DNA from: Devosia pacifica
GTDB taxonomy: Bacteria > Pseudomonadota > Alphaproteobacteria > Rhizobiales > Devosiaceae
DNA: 64,000 bases
Direction: 5' to 3'
Assembly: GCF_014652635.1 (NCBI RefSeq)
Contig: NZ_BMZE01000004.1
Span: 248,001-312,000, forward strand
In this document: positions 40,761 through 51,100 of the stretch, in pieces
Position numbering within the stretch: the stretch's first letter is position 1
How the letters are laid out: every line of letters starts with the position of its first letter
Notes under the pieces: generated by a model
Told to the model about the DNA's origin: nothing
What the model saw: the letters and a program-made list of their open reading frames with translations, nothing else
Database searches by the model: none
Position numbers and translations under genes: made by a program

Positions 40761-41789
40761 GTGTCAAAGCCAGTCATTACAATCGTTCTGGGAGATCCGG
40801 GAGGGGTTGGCCCTGAATTGGTCGGTCATCTGCTCGCCGACCCTGACACTCTGGCCAGCGCCGACGTTTTGGTAATTGCCGACCAGCACGAGTTCGATGA
40901 AGGTCTGCGGATTTCCGGTGCCAGTCTCCAGTATGCGACGGTGTCTGAACGCCCCGGTTCAAGGCCGGCCGAGGGCGTGACGCTCTGGAATTTTCGCGGG
41001 TCGGAGACTCAGCCGTTCAGCCGTGCTGAAGTCAGCGCAGCCAACGGCCGCTACGCTTTGGACACGCTGGAACAGGCGGTGCTTCTCACCCAAAAGGGCA
41101 TTGGCGATGCGTTTCTATTTGCGCCGCTCAACAAGTCTGCCCTGCATCTCGGTGGCCTCGATCTTGATGATGAGGGGCAGATGTTCGCCCGTGTTCTCGG
41201 CTCAAAGACGCCGCATGGGGAGCTCAATGTGCTCGATAATTTGTGGACGAGCCGCGTCACCAGCCACGTAGCCCTCAGGGATGTTTCGGCGCTGATTACG
41301 GAAGAGCGTATCCACCGCTCGATCAAGCTCTTGCACGATGCTGTGACTGACGCCGGTATCGCCAGCCCGCGCATCGCAATCTGCGGCCTCAATCCGCACA
41401 ATGGCGAGAACGGCAGCTTCGGCCGCGAGGAACTGGACGTTATCATGCCCGCCGTAGAGTCGGCGAAGCGGGCAGGGTACCCCGTTGAGGGGCCGTACCC
41501 AGCCGACACCATCTTCCTCAAGGCCGCCGATTATGATGCCGTCGTGACCATGTATCACGATCAGGGCCAGATCGCCCTCAAGCTGCTTGGCTTCTCGCGC
41601 GGCGTAACAGTGGCTGGCGGTTTGCCGATCCCAATCTGTACGCCGGCGCACGGCACCGCGTTCGATATTTATGGGAAAGGGCAGGCCAATGTCGGCGCCA
41701 CGCGTGCCGCGTTCGGCATTGCGGTGAAAATGGCAAACCGGCGATTGGCCTGTGAAGCCGAAGAGAGTCCCTCGGCCGCAACCGCCTAA
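40761..41789 (+). CDS. PdxA-family 4-hydroxythreonate-4-phosphate-type dehydrogenase (PdxA2-like)
   Basis: A 342-residue NAD-dependent dehydrogenase. The GTG at 40761 is used because GGAGGAGGA lies about 8 nt upstream. GDPGGVGPEL, FAPLNKSALHLGG, CGLNPHNGENGSFG and TMYHDQGQIALKLLGF are PdxA motifs with the metal-binding histidines. The genes beside it (3-oxo-tetronate kinase and decarboxylase) point to a PdxA2 role in four-carbon sugar-acid phosphate oxidation instead of vitamin B6 synthesis; PdxA2 enzymes oxidise 4-phospho-D-threonate or -erythronate to DHAP. It is convergent with otnC by 4 nt. Confidence 0.85.
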   Translation: MSKPVITIVLGDPGGVGPELVGHLLADPDTLASADVLVIADQHEFDEGLRISGASLQYATVSERPGSRPAEGVTLWNFRGSETQPFSRAEVSAANGRYALDTLEQAVLLTQKGIGDAFLFAPLNKSALHLGGLDLDDEGQMFARVLGSKTPHGELNVLDNLWTSRVTSHVALRDVSALITEERIHRSIKLLHDAVTDAGIASPRIAICGLNPHNGENGSFGREELDVIMPAVESAKRAGYPVEGPYPADTIFLKAADYDAVVTMYHDQGQIALKLLGFSRGVTVAGGLPIPICTPAHGTAFDIYGKGQANVGATRAAFGIAVKMANRRLACEAEESPSAATA

Positions 41790-42427
41790 CGGGGCCGCAA
41801 GGCGTCGGCTTGATCGCGAGTTAGTGGGCGAATATCGCGGCCATGAAGCAGCAGGAAAAGCTTGGCCGTTTCCTCGAGTTCTTCAATGGCATATTGCGCC
41901 TGTCTCAGCGTTTTTCCTGAGACGACCGGGCCATGATTGGCGAGCAGCACCGCATGGTGCGCGCTCGCCTGCGCCGCCACAGCTTCCGCAAGGTCTGCGT
42001 CACCGGGCGCGTAATAAGGCACCATCGGCAATCTGCCGATGCGCATTGCGAAATAGGCCGTCAACGGTGGTAGCGCATCATCCGGGTCCGTATCGCGAAG
42101 AATGCTGACGGCCACCGAGTGCGTCGAATGCAAGTGCACGACCGCGCCGTCGCCTTCGCGTTCGCAGTACATGCAGCGGTGGAGAAACGCTTCCTTGGTC
42201 GGCTTGTCGCCGGACAAATGCCTCCCCTCTGCGTCGAGATGAGAAAGTTGGGCCGGGTCGAGATCGCCGAGTGACGCGTTGGTGGGCGTCATCAGCAACG
42301 AGCCGTCATCAAGCCGAACGCTGATATTGCCGGTCGAACCGGCCGTCAGCCCCCGATCGAACAGCGATTTGCCGACAGAGCAGATCTCCTCGCGTGCGTG
42401 TGTTGCGGCACTGCCGATGGCTGTCAT
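41786..42427 (-). CDS. otnC: 3-oxo-tetronate 4-phosphate decarboxylase (class II aldolase)
   Basis: A 213-residue class II aldolase-fold enzyme. The start at 42427 overlaps the kinase stop (ATGA). Key elements are the phosphate-binding GNISVR, the Zn ligands HLHSTHSVA (two His) and the distal LLANHGPVV, with the catalytic Glu region KEAFLHRCMY. Order and fusion with the DUF1537 kinase match OtnC of tetronate catabolism, which decarboxylates 3-oxo-tetronate 4-phosphate to DHAP. Confidence 0.88.
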   Translation of the reverse strand: MTAIGSAATHAREEICSVGKSLFDRGLTAGSTGNISVRLDDGSLLMTPTNASLGDLDPAQLSHLDAEGRHLSGDKPTKEAFLHRCMYCEREGDGAVVHLHSTHSVAVSILRDTDPDDALPPLTAYFAMRIGRLPMVPYYAPGDADLAEAVAAQASAHHAVLLANHGPVVSGKTLRQAQYAIEELEETAKLFLLLHGRDIRPLTRDQADALRPR

Positions 42428-43674
42428 TGCAAGTGCTCCCACGCCTTCAGGAAAAAGTCCTCATTGCCGAAATTGCCGGATTTGAGCGCCAGCGCAAGGG
42501 GGCCTGCCGGCCCGTCCGCCAGCGTCCACGGCACGCCCGGCGCAATTTCTGGCCCGATCTTGAGTGCTTTGAGCCCCAGGGCCGCCGAGATCGCGCCGGA
42601 CGTCTCTCCACCCGCAACGATCAGCCGGCTCACCGCGCGCCTGCACAGCGCGCTTGCGACCTCAGCCATGAAGGTCTCGACAATCTCGCCGGCCTTTTCC
42701 CGGCCGAGGGCATCCTGCGCCACCCGCACGGCTTCAGGCGTTGCGCTGGAATAGACCACTGGCGTTTCGTTTTCGCCCTGAGCCAGCACAAACTCCACTG
42801 CGTGTTCCGGCACAATCTCGCCTGAAGCGATCGCCATCGCCGAAATCGGCAGGGTCGGAACTTCCGCTTTCTCTGCAAATTCGACCTGCCGGCGCGTCAT
42901 CGTCGAACAGGAGCCTGCCAGTATGGCGCAACGCCCCGGCGGCGCATTCATCGTTTCGGGCAGGGGAGCGAGTTCAGCATCCTCGACGAAATTCCTCGGC
43001 AATCCGATAGCCAGCCCGGAACCGCCAGTGATCAGCTTCATGCCGCGGCAGGCTTCGCCGATGGTTTTGAGGTCCTCGTCTGTGATCGCATCGACAATCG
43101 CTATGCCGTCAAGCTCATCGAAACGCGCCTTCAGCGCGTCGGCGCCACGCGTTAACACATCGTTAGCAACGAGTGACACACGTGTTACGGATTGCCGTGC
43201 GAGAACGCGGACAAGATTGGCATCCCGCATAGGTGTCAGCGGGTGATCGCGCATGCTGCTGTCCGAGAGCAGTTCATCGCCAACAAACAGATGCCCGCGA
43301 TACACCGTCCGCCCGTTTGCCGGAAACGCCGGGCAGGCAATGGTGTGGCTTGTCCCACATAGCGTCATCAACGCGTCGATCACCGGGCCGATATTGCCGC
43401 GATCGGTGGAATCGAACGTCGAGCAATACTTGAAAAACAACTGCTCTGCGCCTTGCGCGAGCAGTGTTTTCGCAGCCGCAACGCTCTGCGCCACGGCTTC
43501 GTCAGCCGCGATGGTGCGGGTCTTGAGCGACACAACGACGGCCTGCGCATCGCCCGCCTGAAAGTCAGCATCAGGCAGCCCCACCAACTGCGTCACCCGT
43601 AGCCCGCCACGGGCCAGCATGAGTGCAAGATCCGTTGCGCCGGTGAGGTCGTCGGCTATCGCGCCAATGAACAT
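42424..43674 (-). CDS. otnK: 3-oxo-tetronate kinase (DUF1537 four-carbon acid sugar kinase)
   Basis: A 416-residue kinase with the DUF1537 N-terminus MFIGAIADDLTGATDLALML, FFKYCSTFDSTDRGNIGP and the C-terminal ATP site VAGGETSGAISAALGLKALKIGPEIAPGVPW. It phosphorylates the C4 hydroxyl of a 3-oxo-tetronate. It overlaps otnC by 4 nt and is 97 nt downstream of a LacI regulator. No L-threonate/D-erythronate dehydrogenase (LtnD/DenD) or isomerase OtnI is present in the window. Confidence 0.9.
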   Translation of the reverse strand: MFIGAIADDLTGATDLALMLARGGLRVTQLVGLPDADFQAGDAQAVVVSLKTRTIAADEAVAQSVAAAKTLLAQGAEQLFFKYCSTFDSTDRGNIGPVIDALMTLCGTSHTIACPAFPANGRTVYRGHLFVGDELLSDSSMRDHPLTPMRDANLVRVLARQSVTRVSLVANDVLTRGADALKARFDELDGIAIVDAITDEDLKTIGEACRGMKLITGGSGLAIGLPRNFVEDAELAPLPETMNAPPGRCAILAGSCSTMTRRQVEFAEKAEVPTLPISAMAIASGEIVPEHAVEFVLAQGENETPVVYSSATPEAVRVAQDALGREKAGEIVETFMAEVASALCRRAVSRLIVAGGETSGAISAALGLKALKIGPEIAPGVPWTLADGPAGPLALALKSGNFGNEDFFLKAWEHLQ

Positions 43675-43771
43675 CGATCACCCGTCTTTCAAAGCTGGAG
43701 GCACAGCCAGCATAGGGGTGGCGGGCAGGTCGCCCAAGCCGTCCCGGCTAAAACATCCACGCCAGACGGGT

Positions 43772-44809
43772 TTATCCACTGCGCCAGTGCACCACCGGCT
43801 CGCCCAGCACCTGCAATTTCGTCGCATCCTCGCCGCCGATCGCCGAGATCAGGAGGTTGGCGATCTCGATCCCGCCGCGCGATACGTCCTCCTCGATCGT
43901 GTCGATCTGTGGAAACAGCGTTGGCAATATGTCTGATGTCTGTTTGGCCACCATCTGCACATCGCGCCCCAGTTCAGCGCCGCCCTGGCGTAGCCCGCTG
44001 AGTAGCGCCATTGTCCGCCGCTCGCTGTCGCAGATGAATCCGTCGGCCAGCTCTCCGCTAAGCGCCATCTCATAGCCAAGTCTTCTCGTCTCGTCTGCGC
44101 TGGGATCGGGCCCGCGTCCATGAATCTCCGCCTCCAGCCCGAGCTTTCGCGCCTGGTCCTCGAATGCGCTGACAATATTGTGGTGATTGGTCGTGCCGTC
44201 ATTTGCGACGAGAAGAGCCACTTTTCGGCAGCCCTTCTCAGCAAGCCGCTCAACGGCGAGTTTGGTGAACCGACGTGAGTCGAAGTCGTAATAGGGGTGC
44301 GGTGTGAAAAACTGCGTGCGCCCGTGCGTGACAAACGGAAACTGCCGCTCCATCAACAAGGCAACACGCGGATCATGTGCGCTGGTATGCGTGATCACCA
44401 CGCCATCAGCCGTCTTGTTGTCGAGAATGTAGCGGATGGTTTCGACCGAGCCGTCCCGGTGAAATTCCGGTGCAACGCTGAGATGGTAGCGCGTACCTCT
44501 GATCGCCTGGCCGATTCCCTGGATCAGGTGCCGTTCGAAATCGATCGAGTTGTCGGATTCATCGAGAACCAGAACCACAACATTGGTCTTGCCAGTTCTC
44601 AGACGCACGCCCGCCCGATCAGGCACATACCCCAGCTGGGCCGCCGCTTCCGCCACGCGATCGCGTGTCTCCTGCTTCAGATTGGCCCCGCCACGCAAAG
44701 ACAAGGAGACAGTTGACTGGCTAAGCCCGGTCAACTCGGAGATTGTCTTAAGCGTTGGCCGGGTCTTGTCGCCGCCGACTGCCTCCCGGCTCCTTTGCTG
44801 TTTGCTCAT
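43772..44809 (-). CDS. LacI-family transcriptional regulator
   Basis: A 345-residue repressor with an N-terminal HTH (PTLKTISELTGLSQSTVSLSLRG, residues about 17-40), the hinge, and a periplasmic-binding-protein-like effector domain. The start at 44809 gives the HTH its normal position. It lies between the otnK-otnC genes (same strand, downstream) and a divergent sugar ABC operon. A near-palindrome TGCAACGTTACA is 22 nt upstream of its start and a perfect TTGCAACGTTGCAA is upstream of the divergent ABC operon, so it probably controls both itself and the importer. Confidence 0.93.
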   Translation of the reverse strand: MSKQQRSREAVGGDKTRPTLKTISELTGLSQSTVSLSLRGGANLKQETRDRVAEAAAQLGYVPDRAGVRLRTGKTNVVVLVLDESDNSIDFERHLIQGIGQAIRGTRYHLSVAPEFHRDGSVETIRYILDNKTADGVVITHTSAHDPRVALLMERQFPFVTHGRTQFFTPHPYYDFDSRRFTKLAVERLAEKGCRKVALLVANDGTTNHHNIVSAFEDQARKLGLEAEIHGRGPDPSADETRRLGYEMALSGELADGFICDSERRTMALLSGLRQGGAELGRDVQMVAKQTSDILPTLFPQIDTIEEDVSRGGIEIANLLISAIGGEDATKLQVLGEPVVHWRSG

Positions 44810-44830
44810 GTGTTGCAAGTCACCATCCTC

Positions 44831-44842
44831 TGCAACGTTACA
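44831..44842. promoter_or_regulatory. LacI-type operator near the regulator gene
   Basis: TGCAACGTTACA, near-palindromic with centre at C-G, 22 nt upstream of the LacI ATG; suited to autoregulation. One mismatch to the perfect copy at 44962-44975. Confidence 0.6.
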
Positions 44843-44961
44843 GCCCGAGAGCATCAAGCTCAAGCATCACATTCATTTGCTGACAATCCTTGTAAGCCAC
44901 TGACACATATGACTTATCCAAGCAGCATTATCGATAGCCAGCGTCGGTTGATATTTCTCTA

Positions 44962-44975
44962 TTGCAACGTTGCAA
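44962..44975. promoter_or_regulatory. LacI-type operator upstream of sugar ABC operon
   Basis: TTGCAACGTTGCAA, a perfect 14-bp palindrome with the central CG found in LacI-family sites, about 79 nt upstream of the binding-protein ATG at 45054. Confidence 0.75.
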
Positions 44976-45053
44976 GAAATGTCCTTAGCTTCGCCATGCG
45001 CATTGAGGAGTGCGCATCGGGCTCAAAACGGTCCGACATTTGGGAGGAATGAT

Positions 45054-46373
45054 ATGTTCAAGAGGACCTTGTGCGTTGCTGGACTCACTGGTGCGCTCAT
45101 GGCCGGCACCGCGATGCCGGCATCCGCAATCTCCATCATGTATGCCGATTGGCTCGCGAGCCTGGTCGAGCCTGGCATCGCCAATTTCGAGGAAGCCACT
45201 GGCGAAACCGTCGATGCGATCAAGCTGCCGGGGCAGGGTTATGATCAGCGCATTGCGCTCGACCTTGCAGCCGGCACTGCGGCAGACGTCGTTCAGATGG
45301 ACAGCTTCATGGTTTCGGAGCTTGCGTCTGCCGGTTATCTGGCGCCGCTCGATGAGATGGCCTCGGAGTGGGATCAGTACCAGTACTACCAGGAGGGCCT
45401 GCTGGACGTGGCCTCCTATGACGGCAATGTCTACGGTCTGCCGACCGACACCGATGTCCGTATGCTGTGGTACGACAAATCCAATTTCGAAAAGGCCGGC
45501 ATCGAGATGCCGTGGGAACCGAAGACTTGGGATGATGTGCTGGATGCAGCGCAAAAGCTCAAGGATGCGGGCGTAACCTACGCCTTCCAGCTGCCGGCTG
45601 GCACGAAGCAGGGTGAAGCGGCCACCATGCAGGGGTTCTATATGGCCCTACTTGGCGCCGACACGCCGGAAGATGACCGCAACCGTCTGCTCAACCGCGA
45701 AACCGGGCAATGGATTGGCAACAGCCCGGCGCTGCGCCGGACTCTTGAGCTCTACGATACCGTCTACAATGAGATGGAACTCACCCCGTCGGATCTCAAC
45801 TACGCAACCGATATCGGTGCTGCGGTCCGCGAGGCGATGGCCAATGACGAAATCGGCATTCTCGCCAGCGGCTCATGGGAAGATGCATGCCTTTGGGATT
45901 GTAACGGCGTGAATCTGCCGAGCCGGGAAGAGCGCGATGCGCTCGTCGGTTGGACGCCGTGGCCGGGCTCCGGCGAGGAAGGCGCCAAGGAAACCACCAA
46001 TATTTCCGGCGGCTGGACGATCGGCGTCAACGCCAATGCCTCCGACCAGGATCTTGCCTTCCAGCTCGTGACTGCCATCTTCGACGAGGAAAACTTCAAG
46101 TCCTGGACGCTTGCCAACCACCGCATGGCGGTCCGCACTGATATTTCCGAGTCGCCAGAGTACATGGAAGACAGCTACCTCGCTGCTGCAACCAAGCTGG
46201 CTGCGGACACGACGGGCCGCGATACGGTTCCTGGCTATCAAACCGTTTCGGCTCTCGTCCAGCAGGCTACCGGCGACGTCGCCGACGGTGCGCCGGTCGA
46301 TGAGGTCCTGCAGGACTATCATGACGCGCTTGTCGACGAGTTCGGCGAAGAGAACGTCATCACCTACGAATAA
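45054..46373 (+). CDS. Sugar ABC transporter substrate-binding protein
   Basis: A 439-residue periplasmic protein (extracellular solute-binding family 1). The start at 45054 follows GGGAGGA by 5 nt and gives a standard signal peptide (MFKRTLCVAGLTGALMAG..MPASA-IS). The N-terminal half has GQGYDQRIALDLAAGTAADVVQMDS and the middle GLPTDTDVRMLWYDK, typical of CUT1 binding proteins. It starts the operon binding protein-permease-permease-alpha-mannosidase under a LacI operator. Mannose- or GlcNAc-containing glycosides are the inferred ligands. Confidence 0.92.
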   Translation: MFKRTLCVAGLTGALMAGTAMPASAISIMYADWLASLVEPGIANFEEATGETVDAIKLPGQGYDQRIALDLAAGTAADVVQMDSFMVSELASAGYLAPLDEMASEWDQYQYYQEGLLDVASYDGNVYGLPTDTDVRMLWYDKSNFEKAGIEMPWEPKTWDDVLDAAQKLKDAGVTYAFQLPAGTKQGEAATMQGFYMALLGADTPEDDRNRLLNRETGQWIGNSPALRRTLELYDTVYNEMELTPSDLNYATDIGAAVREAMANDEIGILASGSWEDACLWDCNGVNLPSREERDALVGWTPWPGSGEEGAKETTNISGGWTIGVNANASDQDLAFQLVTAIFDEENFKSWTLANHRMAVRTDISESPEYMEDSYLAAATKLAADTTGRDTVPGYQTVSALVQQATGDVADGAPVDEVLQDYHDALVDEFGEENVITYE

Positions 46374-46388
46374 TCGGTGTCCTCCTGC

Positions 46389-46416
46389 GCGGCGGCGCCC
46401 CTTTTGGTGCCGCCGC
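46389..46416 (+). promoter_or_regulatory. Intergenic hairpin between binding-protein and permease genes
   Basis: Arms 46389-46399 (GCGGCGGCGCC) and 46406-46416 (GGTGCCGCCGC) pair over 11 bp with one wobble around a 6-nt loop containing TTTT. No 3' T-run is present. It parallels the element at 8469..8495 in the other sugar ABC operon. Confidence 0.6.
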
Positions 46417-46470
46417 GGTCCCATGCGTCCCTGACGCCGGGAAACGTAGAGCTGCGGGGCGGGTAAACGT

Positions 46471-47361
46471 ATGAGACATCAGGGCAATCCCTGGCTGACA
46501 AGCAACCTTTTTGTGCTTGGTATCGGCATTCTGCCGGCACTTCTGATGATCGGGGTGCTGCTTTATTTCACTGCATGGGCCTTTGCCTTCAGCTTCACCG
46601 ACCTTGCGCTTGTTGGGCGCAAATCGGTCGAATGGAGCTGGGTGGGTTTTGACAACTTTGAGCGGTTGTTCACCCGACGCGGCTTTCTTGAGTCGCTGTG
46701 GACCACCATCTATTTCGTGTTCTTCTCGGCAATCGTCGGCCAGTCATTGCTTGGCTTCATTCTTGCGGCCTCTCTGCGCGGCATGCGGGGAACCCTGCGG
46801 ACGATGATCGAGGTCTCGATCATGCTTGGCTGGCTGGTTCCCGATATCGTTGCGGCATTCCTGTGGTCGGCCACCACCTCCGATACCGGCTTGATCAACG
46901 CGCTCATTGTTGTGCCGCTCGGCTTCCAGCCGGTCAATTTCATCAATGATTACGCCCTCGCAGTGGTGACGATCGCCAATATCTGGAAGGGGACAGCATG
47001 GTCCTACATCCTGTTCTCGGCGGCGCTGGATTCGATATCGCGTGAACTGATCGAGGCGGCCAAGGTCGACGGGGCCACTATGTGGCAACGTGTATCGCTG
47101 GTGATCCTGCCGATCATCCGGCCGCACATCGCCACCAACATGCTGTTCATCACCATCTGGACCTTCACCTATTTCCCGCTGATCTTCGCGATGACTGGTG
47201 GCGGGCCCGGCCGGCAAACGGAAACACTGGCGATCTTCCTTTACAATCAGAGCTTCTCGCGTGGAAATCTCGGCTTTGGCAGCGCCATCTCGGTGGCGAT
47301 GCTGCTGATCGTGGGCGGGCTCTCGCTGATCTATCTGCGCATGCTGAGGGAGCCGACGTGA
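46471..47361 (+). CDS. Sugar ABC transporter permease (MalF-like)
   Basis: A 296-residue permease with six helices; EAA loop SRELIEAAKVDGATMWQRVSLVILP. The first helix region is NLFVLGIGILPALLMIGVLL. It follows the hairpin after the binding-protein gene and its stop overlaps the next permease ATG (TGATG). Confidence 0.92.
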   Translation: MRHQGNPWLTSNLFVLGIGILPALLMIGVLLYFTAWAFAFSFTDLALVGRKSVEWSWVGFDNFERLFTRRGFLESLWTTIYFVFFSAIVGQSLLGFILAASLRGMRGTLRTMIEVSIMLGWLVPDIVAAFLWSATTSDTGLINALIVVPLGFQPVNFINDYALAVVTIANIWKGTAWSYILFSAALDSISRELIEAAKVDGATMWQRVSLVILPIIRPHIATNMLFITIWTFTYFPLIFAMTGGGPGRQTETLAIFLYNQSFSRGNLGFGSAISVAMLLIVGGLSLIYLRMLREPT

Positions 47362-48176
47362 TGCAGTCCGGCATAGTACATTCACGCCTCACGGCTCTCG
47401 CCCTCACGTTCATGGCGATTATCTGGGTGAGCCCGTTCACCTGGCTGCTGCTAAACGCCTTCGATACATCGTCGACCGGCCAGCTTGCGTGGCCGACGAC
47501 GCCGGGTGTTGGCAACTTCGTCGCGGCCGTCAGTGGCGATTCCGGCCGTCAGTTCATCAACTCGGTGATCATTGCCGCCGGCACCGCAACCTTGAGCGTG
47601 ATCGTCGGTATCGCAGCCGGCTATCCGCTCTCCCGGCTCAACATTCCCGGTCGCAATGCCTTCCTGTGGGCCCTCGTGTTGTTGCGCATGCTGCCTGCGG
47701 TCGGTGTTCTGGTGCCAATCTATTTCGCGGCGCAACGTGCCGGCCTGCTCAATCAGTTGGGTGTGATCCTTGCACTGACCATTCTGAACCTGCCGTTCAC
47801 CTTGCTCTTGCTGAAGAACTTCTTCGATACCGTGCCGATCGAGATCGAGGAGGCGGCCTATGTGGAAGGCGCCTCGCTATGGCAGATCGTCACCTTTGTG
47901 GTGCTGCCTCTGTCGCGCGCCGGCATCGCGGTCGTGTGGTTCTTCACCTTCACCAGCGCCTGGAACGAGTTCCTGCTGCCGCTGATCTTTGCACGGGTTC
48001 AGGACGCCTTTCCGATGTCTGTCGGCTTGTATGCGGCCTTTGGGCGTCAGGGCGCCATCAATTACGGCTTTCTGGCCGCCTATTCGATCATCTACGCGGC
48101 GCCAGCCATCGCCGTCTATTTTCTGTTGCGGCGCAACCTCAACACAGGGTTCGCCGGTGTCGGAGTGAAGGGATAA
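47361..48176 (+). CDS. Sugar ABC transporter permease (MalG-like)
   Basis: A 271-residue permease; EAA loop PIEIEEAAYVEGASLWQIVTFVVLP. The start at 47361 (ATG) overlaps the stop of the previous gene; a GTG at 47358 is an alternative. It is followed 4 nt later by the alpha-mannosidase. The expected ATPase gene is missing from this operon, so a shared MalK-type ATPase, such as the orphan at 23804..24844, must serve it. Confidence 0.92.
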   Translation: MQSGIVHSRLTALALTFMAIIWVSPFTWLLLNAFDTSSTGQLAWPTTPGVGNFVAAVSGDSGRQFINSVIIAAGTATLSVIVGIAAGYPLSRLNIPGRNAFLWALVLLRMLPAVGVLVPIYFAAQRAGLLNQLGVILALTILNLPFTLLLLKNFFDTVPIEIEEAAYVEGASLWQIVTFVVLPLSRAGIAVVWFFTFTSAWNEFLLPLIFARVQDAFPMSVGLYAAFGRQGAINYGFLAAYSIIYAAPAIAVYFLLRRNLNTGFAGVGVKG

Positions 48177-48180
48177 TTCT

Positions 48181-51100
48181 ATGAATTCGCTTGCAAGCAG
48201 GCTTGGCCTCCTTGTCGATGACGTCAAACGCGAAGGCCAGCTTCTGCGCCTGTGCAATGATCTCGGGTCCAAGATTCTGACCCCGGTTCCGGGCGAAATC
48301 GCTTGGCGTTATCTCGAAGCGGACACGGACGCAGCCTCGGCGCTGGCCGCCGACTGGCGCTCTTGGGCCGCGTTCGATCAGCGGACAGTATGGAGCAAGA
48401 AGCAGGGGCCTACCTGGTTCGCGGCGGAAGTCGAGGTACCGGCAGAAGCCAAGGGCAAGACCTTTGTCCTCAGGTTCTCGTCGCAATGGCAGCAGCGCCC
48501 CGGCTCGACTGATCCACAATGCCTTGCCTATCTCGATGGCAAGATCGCTCAGGCGATCGATGGCAACCATACCGAACTCGTCATCGAGCGGAACGCGAAG
48601 CCCGGAAACAAGCATATCGTGCTGGTCAACGCCTTCACCTTCTTTGACAGGCCTCTGGCTGGGTTCGGTGTCGAGTACCTCACCCGGCACGAGCGCGTCG
48701 AAAAGCTATACTTCGATCTGATGACGCCGTTTGAGGTGGCGGGTCTGTTGCCGCAGACCGACGCACGGCGCCATGCCATTCTCAACCTGGTCGAAGAAGC
48801 GCTCTATTCTCTCGACCGTCGCGGGCAGATCACCGACGAACTCGAGGCGAGCCTGCCGGATGCCGAGAAGATTGCGTCTAAAATCTACGAGCTGTCCGAT
48901 ACCGAGGTGCAACCGACGATCACTGCCGTGGGCCACACCCATCTCGACGTCGGCTGGCTGTGGCGCGTCATGCACACACGCGACAAGACCGGGCGTAGCT
49001 TCGCCACGGTCTTGAACCTGATGGCCGAATATCCTGGCTTCGTGTTCATGTACAACCAGTCGGTGCTCTTCAACTTCCTCAAGACCGACTACCCGGAGAT
49101 CTGGGAAGGCCTGAAGGAAAAGGTAAAGTCGGGGCAGTTCGAGATCGAAGGCGCCATGTGGGTGGAGCCTGACGTCAACATTGCTTCAGGCGAGGCGCTG
49201 GTCCGGCAGATCCTGCGCGGCAAGCGTTTTCACCAACAGGAGTTCGGTGTCACCCCGAAATGCGTATGGTTGCCGGATACATTCGGCTATTCCGCCAACC
49301 TGCCGCAAATCATGGAAAAATCCGGGCTCGAGTATTTCATCACTTCAAAGCTCTCCTGGAACGATACCGATCGGCACCCATACGATACCTTCTTCTGGCG
49401 CGGCATCGACGGCACACAGACCAAAGCGCAGCTGATTACGGCGCAGCGCTTCGATTCCGATGCGATTTTTACCACCTACAATTCGGATCTGTCGGTCAGC
49501 GAAGTCATGGGCGCGTGGAAGCGCTACGAGCCGAAATCCGTCTACGATGAGGTCGTGCTGTGCTATGGTTATGGCGACGGCGGTGGAGGCCCCACCCGCG
49601 CCATGATCGAGCGCGGCACGCGCTTGCAGAACGGCATTCCCGGGGCGCCGAAGGTGCGCATGGAAGGCATTGTGCCGTTCCTCGATCGGCTCGGCAAACG
49701 CATGACTGATGAGGCCGGGAAGTTCCCGGTCTGGAACGGTGAATTGTACCTCCAATATCACCGCGGCACGTTGACTTCGATCGCCAAGAACAAACGCAAC
49801 AACCGCATTGCCGAACGCCGCCTGCGCGAACTGGAATTTGTGGGGGCGATGGCAATGGCGACCGCTGGGACCGCGTATCCCAAAGAAGCGCTTGCCCGAT
49901 ATTGGGATACGCTCCTGATCAACCAGTTCCACGACATTCTGCCAGGCACATCCATCCCGGAAGTCTATGAGGACTCGGATGCCGAATACGGCGCGATGTT
50001 TGCCGAACTCGATTCCTCCAACGGCCCGTTTCATGCCGCATTGGGCACCCTGAAGGCGCCCGGCGCGAAAATCTTCAACGGCACGAGCCAATCGCGCGAT
50101 GGCGAACTGGTGCTGATTGATGAGGTGGCTGCAGGAACAGGAAAGGGCTTGGTGCAGGGCGGCACTGTGCGCGACTTCCAGAAAGTCACCTTGGCCGATG
50201 GATCGAGCCGCCTTGCAGCGCCCGTGCCAAATGTTCCTGCGCTGGGTTGGGCCTCTGTCGGTGTTGCGACATCCAGCGGTGATGCGCGGACGTCGCTAAG
50301 CGTATCGGCGACGCATCTGGAGAATGATCTGCTTCGCGTCCGTTTCGACGCCAATGGCGAGATCGTCTCGGTTTTCGACAAGATACGTCAGCGCGAAGCG
50401 TTGGCCGAGGGCCAGACGGCGAACCGGCTCGTCGCCTACGAAGACAAGTCGATGAACTGGGATGCCTGGGATATCGATTGGTATTTCGACAAGAAGGGCT
50501 GGGCCTTGGCCGATGGCAAGGCAAGCATCGAAGTCGTGGAAGAGGGTCCCTATCGCGCCGCGCTGCGCGTCACGCGCGAATATGGCAAGTCGCGCTTCGT
50601 TCAGGTGATCTCCCTCGCAGACGGCGCCCGCCAGCTCGATTTCGATACCTTCATCGATTGGCACGAGCAGCGCCAGGTGGTGAAGGCGCTCTTCCCCTTC
50701 GACCTCAACACTTCGGAACTGCGCTCGGAAATCCAGTTTGGGCACGTCAAGCGCGCAACCCACCGCAATACGAGTTGGGACAAGGCGCGCTTCGAAGCTT
50801 CGATGCAGCGTTGGGTGGATATCAGCGAGGCGGATTTCGGCGCAGCGCTGATCAATGACTGCAAGTACGGCTACGACGCTGTCGAGCAGACGGTGCGCAT
50901 CACTCTGGTTCGTGGCAGCACGCATCCGCATCCTGAGGCGGATCAGGGCGAGCACAGACTGCGCTACGCATTGTTCATCCACGAAGGCGAAAAAGACCTG
51001 CAGCTCGTACACCGGGCGGCAGAGCGGCTGAACAACCCGCTGCAGCTTGTCGGCGCTTTGGGTGAAGCGGCAGAAGCCGCACCCTTCAGCTTTGCCGACG

